NCBI GenBank assembly: GCA_903832105.1
Contig: CAILAO010000470.1
Location: forward strand, 1 to 9,170
DNA: 9,170 bases
Direction of reading: 5' to 3'
From: an uncultured Pseudomonadota bacterium
Lineage (GTDB): Bacteria; Bdellovibrionota_B; Oligoflexia; Oligoflexales; CAILAO01
Shown here: positions 1 through 6,900 of the stretch, piece by piece
Position numbering within the stretch: the stretch's first letter is position 1
Layout: the number at the start of each line of letters is the position of its first letter
The notes under the pieces: generated by a model
What the model was told of the DNA's origin: nothing
The model's input: the letters and a program-made list of their open reading frames with translations, nothing else
Database searches by the model: none
Translations under genes and position numbers: made by a program

Positions 1-2
1 GC

Positions 3-422
3 GATGTCAAAATACCAAATAAGAAAACAACCGCTAAATCACTTGCATTCACTCTTCTCCACGAACTCGGTCACTGCTTAGGTCTCGGCCATAATCATAC
101 GAGTTACAACGCAGTCATGGGATATTCGCGCTCCTCAAGAAGTCTTCACTTAAGCCTGGATGACATGGCTGGATTAATCTATCTTTATCCAGACCCCAAT
201 AATCAAGATAAAGAGCCAAAAGAAGCAATCTCCTGTGGAACGGTAAAGGGCTCTAACTTCTCCTCTCGCAATCTCATGCTGAGTCTTGCCCTACTGACAC
301 TTCCAATCTTTTTTGCCATCGTGCTATTTTGGTCTTGGCGTCTTCTTTTTCGAAAAGTACACTTACGGCGGAAAAAGGCGGATCACGACGCCGAATCGTT
401 CGGTGGGCAGAAATCCGTCTAA
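3..422 (+). CDS. C-terminal part of a membrane-anchored matrixin-like zinc metalloprotease (5' end outside window)
   Basis: The frame is open from the window edge, so the start and N-terminus are missing. Bases 60-92 encode HELGHCLGLGH, the HExxHxxGxxH zinc site of metzincins, with three His ligands and the catalytic Glu. The Met at 117-119 sits in AVMGYS, the expected Met-turn; it is not a start codon. LDDMAGLIYLYP then matches the end of a matrixin catalytic domain. After a polar linker with one Cys comes a strongly hydrophobic segment (about bases 273-344), followed by a basic stretch (RLLFRK, LRRKK) and a polar tail. By the positive-inside rule the tail is cytoplasmic and the protease faces outward, so this should be an inner-membrane-anchored peptidase acting in the periplasm. 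The substrate is unknown. The next gene begins 15 bases after the stop, with its Shine-Dalgarno in the gap, suggesting one operon. The family call is firm; the role is inferred. Confidence 0.88.
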   Translation, partial: DVKIPNKKTTAKSLAFTLLHELGHCLGLGHNHTSYNAVMGYSRSSRSLHLSLDDMAGLIYLYPDPNNQDKEPKEAISCGTVKGSNFSSRNLMLSLALLTLPIFFAIVLFWSWRLLFRKVHLRRKKADHDAESFGGQKSV

Positions 423-425
423 ATT

Positions 426-430
426 GGAGA
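426..430 (+). promoter_or_regulatory. Shine-Dalgarno GGAGA setting a TTG start
   Basis: GGAGA lies 7 bases before the TTG at 438 and 3 bases after the upstream stop codon. It is the main reason for choosing TTG as the start of the DUF362 gene. The ATG at 430 opens a different, short frame. Confidence 0.6.
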
Positions 431-437
431 TGGTACG

Positions 438-1412
438 TTGGCAAGAGTTTTATTTTCACTTGATCGGAAGACTTTTTTTTCAAAGATTAAAGGACCGCTA
501 AAAGATGCCTTTTCTACATGTAAGTCTTTAGCTATCAAGATTCACTTTGGCGAACCCGGCAACCAATTTACATTTAAGCCCGAAGACATAAAACCCATCA
601 CTGACACATTGAAAAGCCTGAGCGTCAAACACTTCTTTTTTGACTCTTCGGTTGCCTACCCTAATAGTCCGCGTGGCGTACCCGCGAGCCACCTGGCTTA
701 TGCCAAGGAAAAGGGTTGGCATCATCTCGCTGAAGTCAGGACAAACGACGAAGTTTTTACCGAAGTTCGTGGCAAACACATGACCTATGAAGTGTGCCAA
801 GAGCTTGTTGATGCCGATGGAGTCCTCGTCGTGAGTCACGTTAAAGGCCACGTCTGTGCTGGATTTGGTGGTGCCATTAAAAACCTCGGCATGGGAGCGC
901 TAACAAAAAAATCAAAAGGAACCATCCATCACGGCGGCCAACCCAAGATCATTGGTACTTGCACTCGATGCGGCTCTTGCGTTGAAAGCTGCCCCGTAGA
1001 CGGCATTAGACTCGAAGATCACCCTTACTTCGATACTTGCTTCGGCTGCTCTAACTGCACCACCGCCTGCCCACAGGGAATTTTGGTGCCAAACATCGCT
1101 TCTTTTGACGCCCTGCTTGCCGACGGTGCTGCGGCAGCTATATCGAAATTTAAAAAACAATATTACATCTCTTTTTTAACTAACATCACAAAACTCTGCG
1201 ACTGCATGGTCGATCCAGAAGGTCTCGTCGCGAAGGATGCCGGATATCTTGCGAGTAGCGACCCTGTAGCTATCGATCAGGCAGCACATGACAAAATTAA
1301 GGAGATCGCAAAAGATAACGTTTTTTTGCTGCACAATAAAAAGTCCGGACTTGATCAAGTTAAATACGCCCAAAGCTACGGCGCTGGAGAATCAGCCTAC
1401 GTTTTTGAATGA
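438..1412 (+). CDS. DUF362-type protein with two 4Fe-4S clusters
   Basis: This 324-residue cytoplasmic protein has no signal peptide or membrane segment. Residues 30-160 match the DUF362 family, including the diagnostic GFGGAIKNLGMG at 142-153. A bacterial-ferredoxin-type insert follows: C175/C178/C181/C185 (CTRCGSCVESCP) and C201/C204/C207/C211 (CFGCSNCTTACP). Each is CxxCxxCxxxC followed by Pro, the classic pair of 4Fe-4S sites. The C-terminal part (SSDPVAIDQAAHD, about 273-284) returns to the DUF362 fold. Length is normal for the family. The biochemical role of DUF362 proteins is not settled; the ferredoxin-like site supports electron transfer. The TTG start is chosen because GGAGA stands 7 bases upstream, and no earlier in-frame start fits the 15-base gap. 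It probably shares an operon with the preceding protease, although the link is not obvious. It ends 36 bases before a convergent gene. Confidence 0.93.
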   Translation: MARVLFSLDRKTFFSKIKGPLKDAFSTCKSLAIKIHFGEPGNQFTFKPEDIKPITDTLKSLSVKHFFFDSSVAYPNSPRGVPASHLAYAKEKGWHHLAEVRTNDEVFTEVRGKHMTYEVCQELVDADGVLVVSHVKGHVCAGFGGAIKNLGMGALTKKSKGTIHHGGQPKIIGTCTRCGSCVESCPVDGIRLEDHPYFDTCFGCSNCTTACPQGILVPNIASFDALLADGAAAAISKFKKQYYISFLTNITKLCDCMVDPEGLVAKDAGYLASSDPVAIDQAAHDKIKEIAKDNVFLLHNKKSGLDQVKYAQSYGAGESAYVFE

Positions 1413-1448
1413 GTTTTTTATTTTCTTTCAGCCAAGGGTATGACGAAC

Positions 1449-2498
1449 CTAAATCCTCGGAAGATTCCACACATCAGCTCCTAATGAAGGAACGGAAAGC
1501 AGCGGCGCTTCTTCAGTCTGGGGATCTTCGGGACTGCTTTGTGATTCGATATTAACCTTAAAACTAATGGTTTTGAAAGTTTCTTTAGCAGCGTCCGTTG
1601 ATGAGACCGCGCGGAAGGCAATCTTGGCTGTTTCAGAAATCTTTCCAGGATCTTTTGTAACGAAGATATTGGCTCCGTTAGATAAGCTAAGCTTGTTCAT
1701 ATCAAGCCAATCACTGGTGCTTGCATTGCAGTTTGCAGCACTTTCCTGAACACAGTATTTAATGCCGGCGGCACTGATCGAATCCGGGGAAGCTGCATAG
1801 AGGAAATACCCTCCATTTGGCTGTTCGTTCTGACCGAGTGCGGCATAGACTTCGGGTCCTAAGGCAACCGGTGTTTCACCAGGATAGAGATTCGAATAAA
1901 TCTTTTTCATACCGTCTATGTCATCATCTTGAGGATCATCAAAATCCGCCATACACATGACTGTGTCCGTGGGTTGTCCTTGTTGACAGCCCCCACTCTC
2001 AAGGTATGTATCGCCTAGCCCAAAACCATGGCCAAATTCATGAAGCATGACTTTGCGATACCCGCGAGAATCTTGATAAATATTCAACTCGGGGTGACGA
2101 CCTGGCTGCATGTAAGATCGACCATCGGAAGAGTAAACAATAACGGTCGCATTGGCGCTATCGCAATTGCTAGTCGTTACTTTGACATCAGCAGCGAGCC
2201 TACTTCCAGCAACCTTCTTAAGGGGGTTAATCCAAGCAAGCACGGTGGCCTTCACAACGTCTAACACTTCTTGATCAGTGGTCTCGGTAACACATATTGT
2301 CATGGATTGTTCTTTAATGACAAACATAAGCCCGTTGGCATCTTCTCCATATTCATCTGCTAAAACATTGTACGTCAGATGAGACTGGCCACTTCTTCCG
2401 GGACTCGTTGAGCTCAGATCTCCTGGGCTACAAGATACTGAGAAAACAACACACACTAAGCAAAGTGTCGGCATGAAGCCTCTATGATGTATCATCAC
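1449..2498 (-). CDS. Matrixin-like zinc metalloprotease, predicted lipoprotein
   Basis: This 349-residue protein is predicted to be exported. The N-terminus has basic residues, a hydrophobic core (about 8-21) and FSVSC at 19-23, a probable lipobox with Cys23 as the lipidated residue; Ser at -3 is non-canonical. The catalytic site is HEFGHGFGLGD at 153-163: H153, E154 and H157 are standard, but the third metal ligand position holds Asp163 rather than His, a variant known from other metzincin-like families. The TVMCMAD segment (179-185) provides the Met-turn, and DDIDGMKKIYSNLYP (192-206) closes the domain in the usual matrixin way. About 140 residues follow, probably a beta-rich accessory domain ending in an acidic/Pro-rich tail. 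The start is GTG at 2498 or the adjacent ATG at 2495; AGGGG upstream serves either. The target is unknown. It is convergent with the DUF362 gene and divergent from the phospholipase-like gene. Confidence 0.9.
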   Translation of the reverse strand: MMIHHRGFMPTLCLVCVVFSVSCSPGDLSSTSPGRSGQSHLTYNVLADEYGEDANGLMFVIKEQSMTICVTETTDQEVLDVVKATVLAWINPLKKVAGSRLAADVKVTTSNCDSANATVIVYSSDGRSYMQPGRHPELNIYQDSRGYRKVMLHEFGHGFGLGDTYLESGGCQQGQPTDTVMCMADFDDPQDDDIDGMKKIYSNLYPGETPVALGPEVYAALGQNEQPNGGYFLYAASPDSISAAGIKYCVQESAANCNASTSDWLDMNKLSLSNGANIFVTKDPGKISETAKIAFRAVSSTDAAKETFKTISFKVNIESQSSPEDPQTEEAPLLSVPSLGADVWNLPRI

Positions 2499-2894
2499 GG
2501 TTTTCCCCTAAAAAAAAGTTCACAATATACGTTGCAAAACCTGTTCCGTTTTCCGCATGACACCAAAACAAAATCATGGTTCCGATGCCTCTCGGGAGAA
2601 GTTTTGAATAAACCTCAACATATCAAATGGTTATCAGTGTTTTTTGAAGAGAAAACGTCACATTTTCCCTTTTAATTGAGGTTACAAAAGAGAGCCATCT
2701 TTAAAAAAACGTGTATAACGTCTGGCAGCCTGTTGAATTAAAAGACAGTGAAAAACTCGCGCCACTCAACGAATTCGAACACTTTAACAACTCTTTATTT
2801 TCACTAGTTTTTTTTGATCAGGCACTCGGCATGCTCCTTGCAAATAAAAATCACGTCGTGGCGTGTGCTTTCTTCTTTGCTGCTCGGAGGAGCT
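2499..2894. other. Divergent intergenic region (396 bases)
   Basis: This stretch separates two divergently transcribed exported-protein genes and should hold both promoters, but I find no convincing -35/-10 pair for either. TATAAC at 2714-2719 is a possible -10 toward the right with no good -35. AACCTCAA (2611-2618) and TTGAGGTT (2676-2683) form an 8-bp inverted repeat 57 bases apart, which could be chance. Short open frames exist in it but lack ribosome binding sites and family features. It is AT-rich compared with the genes. Confidence 0.5.
2886..2892 (+). promoter_or_regulatory. Shine-Dalgarno GGAGGAG setting a TTG start at 2895
   Basis: GGAGGAG ends 2 bases before TTG 2895 (GGAGG leaves 4). 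The spacing is short, but this is the best ribosome binding site in the region. The resulting protein begins exactly with a lipoprotein signal peptide, whereas the longer frame from ATG 2814 adds 27 residues that spoil it. Confidence 0.55.
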
Positions 2895-3884
2895 TTGAAA
2901 CATTCGCGCAATTCTCTATGTATTCTTGTTTTGGGCGAGCTGCTTTGCTTGCTCTCCACAAGCTGCAGGATCTCTCGCGAGCAGGAATCAACTCCTGCCT
3001 TTTTCACCTATGTATCGAGAGGGCATGAAGACATCACCCGATTTGCCATCGATATGGCTAATCAGCAGCTAGAAAGAGACTTTGATATCGTCAACTTCTA
3101 TCCCGCGGAACCAACATACGCTGTGATTGCTGCTCATGCAGATCCAGCGCACCTATCAACTAATCCTATTATTTATGGCAACGTCGCAACCGACTTTCCG
3201 AAGCAAACGATTCTTAACGGAGTAAAGCTGGCGGATTTCTATCTGGAAGCCCCCATCGATTCGGACTGGCTTGAAAATGCCAACTATCAAAACTTTCACT
3301 TTATGCGAAACTTCACTCTAAACTCTGACCAGAATATTGCGACAGTCCAAGATGTCACGGATTGTTACGATGAAAGTATCGCAATCATCATTCGCGCCTC
3401 CGTGCGGGCCGGCCATTACTGGTCAAAATCCGAAGGCTTCGCGGACGCCCCAAGGCTTGCTGAAGCACATCGAACAGCAGCGCTCTTTTTAATTGGCCAC
3501 GCGCTGCATACCATGCAAGACTCATTCTCAGCCGGCCATACGGTTCGTAGCAACGACCTTAAAAACATTTTAAATATCTGTGTCCTTCGCTCACTAGAAG
3601 GCGTCTGTAGCCATCGTATCGAAATCGAAGCCAAGGACGATATCTGGAGAGATTCCGTCATCGGAAGACTGAGTCGCGGCTGGAGTGATTTAACTCCTCA
3701 AGCACAAATAGCCGCCACGGTAAGTGCACGTTATCTGGTCCACTTAGCTTTATCGTTAACGAAGGGAGGCTCCTCCCCTTGGAGCAAAGAACGAGAGGAC
3801 AACCTCGAAAATATTGTAAAAGATTACCTAAAAAATCCGTCCTTTGATCGGGGCTTCTCGGGGTATCTCAACCTGGCGCTTTAA
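2895..3884 (+). CDS. Predicted lipoprotein of the zinc-dependent phospholipase C / P1 nuclease-like fold
   Basis: From TTG 2895 this is 329 residues. MKHSRN plus a hydrophobic core ends in LLSTSC with Cys24 as the likely lipidated residue. The mature part carries the all-alpha zinc-hydrolase pattern. GHEDITRFA holds His44, in the position of the first His ligand. YGNVATDFP holds Asp100. NFHF holds His135. GHALHTMQDSFSAGH at 201-215 gives His205-x3-Asp209-x5-His215, the same spacing as His118/Asp122/His128 of Bacillus cereus phospholipase C. His240 (CSHRIE) may be a further ligand, but the usual H-x3-E pair is not clear. The protein is thus probably a trinuclear-zinc phosphoesterase acting outside the inner membrane, on phospholipid or another phosphodiester. 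The fold is fairly sure; the substrate is not. An ATG at 2814 gives a longer frame, which I reject as start. It sits next to two exported metalloproteases. Confidence 0.82.
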   Translation: MKHSRNSLCILVLGELLCLLSTSCRISREQESTPAFFTYVSRGHEDITRFAIDMANQQLERDFDIVNFYPAEPTYAVIAAHADPAHLSTNPIIYGNVATDFPKQTILNGVKLADFYLEAPIDSDWLENANYQNFHFMRNFTLNSDQNIATVQDVTDCYDESIAIIIRASVRAGHYWSKSEGFADAPRLAEAHRTAALFLIGHALHTMQDSFSAGHTVRSNDLKNILNICVLRSLEGVCSHRIEIEAKDDIWRDSVIGRLSRGWSDLTPQAQIAATVSARYLVHLALSLTKGGSSPWSKEREDNLENIVKDYLKNPSFDRGFSGYLNLAL

Positions 3885-3888
3885 GCGC
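3876..3888 (+). terminator. Short stem-loop at the end of the phospholipase-like gene
   Basis: GCGCT-TTA-AGCGC spans the stop codon TAA. A 5-bp GC-rich stem could form, but the loop is only three bases and no T-run follows immediately (the nearest begins around 3935). It is a weak terminator candidate at best. Confidence 0.2.
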
Positions 3889-3917
3889 TGATTCTATTTG
3901 CCAACCAGACATTCTTC

Positions 3918-3936
3918 GTGCATGATAATCATGATT
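3918..3936. promoter_or_regulatory. Fur-box-like palindrome
   Basis: Bases 3921-3933 are the perfect odd palindrome CATGATAATCATG. Its inner ATGATAATCAT is identical to the central 11 bases of the classical Fur consensus GATAATGATAATCATTATC; over all 19 positions the match is 14. It lies about 30 bases upstream of the putative -35 of an Fe-S enzyme gene, a sensible place for iron-responsive control. The match is a hand alignment; Fur binding is inference. Confidence 0.4.
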
Positions 3937-3964
3937 TTTTCTAACTTTTTTTTCGGCCTTTTTT

Positions 3965-3994
3965 TTGACTGATGACAGTGTAGCTTCTTATGAT
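3965..3994 (+). promoter_or_regulatory. Sigma70-type promoter of the fused activase gene
   Basis: TTGACT (3965-3970) and TATGAT (3989-3994) are each one base from consensus and are separated by 18 bases. Two T8 tracts around CGGCC (3946-3966) lie directly upstream and could act as an UP-like element. The predicted transcription start is about 4001. The -10 overlaps the ATG at 3990, so if this promoter is used, translation would begin at the ATG at 4002 on an almost leaderless mRNA. Confidence 0.5.
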
Positions 3995-6900
3995 TAAGAC
4001 TATGACGAAGACGGTGAGCGTGTTTGGTATCGATATTGGCTCGGTTTCTGTTGCTGTTGTCGAACTTGATCAAGATGGCGACATCATCTGGACTGCTTAC
4101 GAATACCATTATGGTCACCCGGGCGACACCTTGACCCGCATTTTTTCGGATCATTTGAACCGAAAATCCGGATGGATCGCATGCACATCATCCACACCAA
4201 AAATTACAAAATCAAAAGCCGTATACGACTCTCAAGTTTGTTTCATCGCGGCAGCAAAACACTTTTGCAAAGAAGCTGGATCTGTCCTCGTCGTCGGAGC
4301 TGAAAAGTTTTCGCTGATTCGTTTTGATCGATCAGGTAACTATAAAGATTGCAAAACCAATACCTCTTGCGCTGCGGGCACGGGAAGCTTCCTTGACCAG
4401 CAGGCTCGGCGCTTGGGGCTTGAGGGTAGTGCCGGCCTGAGTGACGCAGCGCTTCTTGCTCGCAGCGAAATGCCGAGCATCGCCTCTCGTTGCGCTGTGT
4501 TCGCAAAAACAGATCTGCTCCACGCTCAACAAGAAGGTTTTTTGCTGGAAGATATATGCAACGGGCTTTGTTTTGGTGTTGCTAAGAACATCATTGATAC
4601 GCTTTTTTCCGGCGATGAGATCTCCGAACCCATCGTTTTTGCGGGCGGAGTTTCTCTTAATCAGGCGGTAAAGAAGCATCTAAGCTCGATACTCAATACT
4701 AAATTATTGACGACTCAATATAGTCACCTTTTTGGTGCAATCGGTTCCGCACTTCTTCTTCACGATGAACTTTTTACTGCAAATAATTTGAAGCAACTTG
4801 AACAGTTAAATCCAAAGAAGACTATCATAAAAGCCGAAGAATTTAAGCTTGAGACGTTGATTTCTGAAAGCGAAGAGTCGAAAGTTTATCACTATGAACC
4901 ACTTGAAATCAGACTATCCGATTATCCGGACTTCTCGGGGCTTGATCATTACGAATACACACCCATTACGCGGCCGACGCCTTATCCCGTCGAAGTTGAT
5001 TTTTATGAAGCTCCATCATCGCAAGACTTGGTCTTAGGTATCGACATTGGATCAACGAGTACGAAAGCAATCCTCCTCGATAAAACCAAAAATGTAACAG
5101 CGGGTTTCTATACCCGAACTGCTGGTCAACCACTGCGCGCCGTCCAGGCGATCTTTGAGGCCGTCCAAGACTGGTCAGTAAGAAAACAATTTAACATTTC
5201 CGTTTCTCACGCTGGGACCACCGGAGCTGGAAGGAAGTTTATCGGGGGCATCATCGGCGCTGATCTTGTCGTAGACGAAATCACAGCTCACGCGACAGCG
5301 GCTTGCAAGTTGAATCCCAACATCGATACCATTATCGAAATCGGCGGCCAAGACGCGAAGTTTACCAGCTTAAAAAATGGCATGGTAACCTCTTGCACCA
5401 TGAATTACGTGTGTGCCGCCGGAACGGGCTCTTTCATTGAGGAACAAGCCCAAAAGCTAAATTGCCCTCTTACCTCTTACTCTGAAATTGTTGATGGTGC
5501 CCGAGCCCCCATGGCAAGTGATTGCTGCACGGTTTTTATGGAGCGTGATATCAACCACCACCTACGAAACGGTTTTTCGCGTGAGGAAGCTCTGGCGGCC
5601 GTTTTGCATTCCGTGCGTGAAAATTATCTTCGTAAAGTCGCAACTCATAGTCATATTGGAGCCTGTGTCGCATTTCAGGGTGCAACCGCGAAAAACAAGG
5701 CCCTCGTTGCCGCATTTGAGCAAAAGCTAAATCAGTCCATTCACGTTTCAAAGTATTGTCATCTAACTGGCGCACTCGGCGTCGCTTACATGCTGACCGA
5801 GCAAAAACTTCGCACAACACGTTTTCGCGGACTATCGCTTTATCGAAGCGAAATCCCGCTTCACTCAGAAACATGTCTTTACTGCGCAAATCACTGTAAA
5901 ATTCGTATCGCCGAGGTTGGCGGCGACAAGACTGCGTTTGGTTTTTTATGTGGGCGCGATTATCGCACCAAACATTTCATCCCCTCCAATCAAGCTGGCT
6001 TTGACATGTTCAAGGCGAGGGCTGCCGCCTTTCAGCATAATTCCACCAAACAATTGAAGTATCCTATTACAATCGGTCTCCCTGCCGCCTTGTATCTATT
6101 TGAGGAAATCCCCTTTTGGGAAATCTTTTTTGATATGCTCGGCATCAAAACTATTTCGAGTCTAAATTTTCGCGATGCTGTAAGTGTTGGAAAGAGGATT
6201 GCGGGCGCGGAATTTTGTGCCCCAATCGCAGCCTTTCATGGTCACGCCGCCCATCTTGCGGAAAGGGCTGATTATGTTTTTGCCCCGGTTTATCTTGAAG
6301 AACCGGAACGAGAGCGCGGCACGAGACGTCAATACTGTTACTACAGTCAGTTTGTAAGTTCCCTTCTATCGTCTGCAGGAAATGAGGAGCTTAAGCGGAA
6401 GTGTCTTTCTCCCCTACTTAATTACGATATGAATGCCCTAAACGCAAAAATTCAACTCTATTTGACACTTAAAAATATCCTCGGCCCGTCAATTGGCTTT
6501 GTTGATGTTTATTCCGCCTACGACAAAGCATGGTATGCGTTTAACGACGGGAAAACAGCCCTAAGAGGCGTGGTGCAAAACGAGACCCTTGGCACCCCCA
6601 GAATCGCGGAAACTCCGAGCAATCGGGACGTTGCCGTTGTGCTCATCGGACGGCCCTATACCATTCTCTCACCACAAATGAATAAAGGCATTCCTGGGTT
6701 TTTCTCGGCGCTTGGAGTCAAAACATTTTATCAAGATATGCTTGCCTATAACAAAGAGGATCTCGTGGAAATCCAGGACCTCCTCAAGGCTGGCCATTGG
6801 CTTTACGCAAGCAAGGTCCTTGAGTCTGCGGAAGTCGTCGCCAAGACGCCTGGCCTCTACCCTGTTTTAATCACATCATTTAAGTGCGCCCCTGATAGTT

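Noticed and set aside
1413..1448. Bidirectional terminator between convergent genes
   Set aside because: The gap has T-rich sequence but I find no inverted repeat long enough for an intrinsic terminator.
2814..2894. 27-residue N-terminal extension of the phospholipase-like gene from ATG 2814
   Set aside because: No Shine-Dalgarno stands before 2814, and the extension would bury a complete lipoprotein signal peptide that starts at TTG 2895 after GGAGGAG.
2711..3028. 105-codon frame from GTG on the plus strand
   Set aside because: It overlaps the phospholipase-like gene in another frame, lacks a ribosome binding site and has no recognisable motif.
3946..3966. T8-CGGCC-T8 as a transcription terminator
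   Set aside because: CGGCC cannot form a hairpin of useful length before the second T-run. The tracts fit better as AT-rich DNA upstream of the promoter.
4332..4679. 115-codon minus-strand frame within the activase gene
   Set aside because: It is antisense to a strongly conserved domain and has no motif of its own; a reading-frame shadow.
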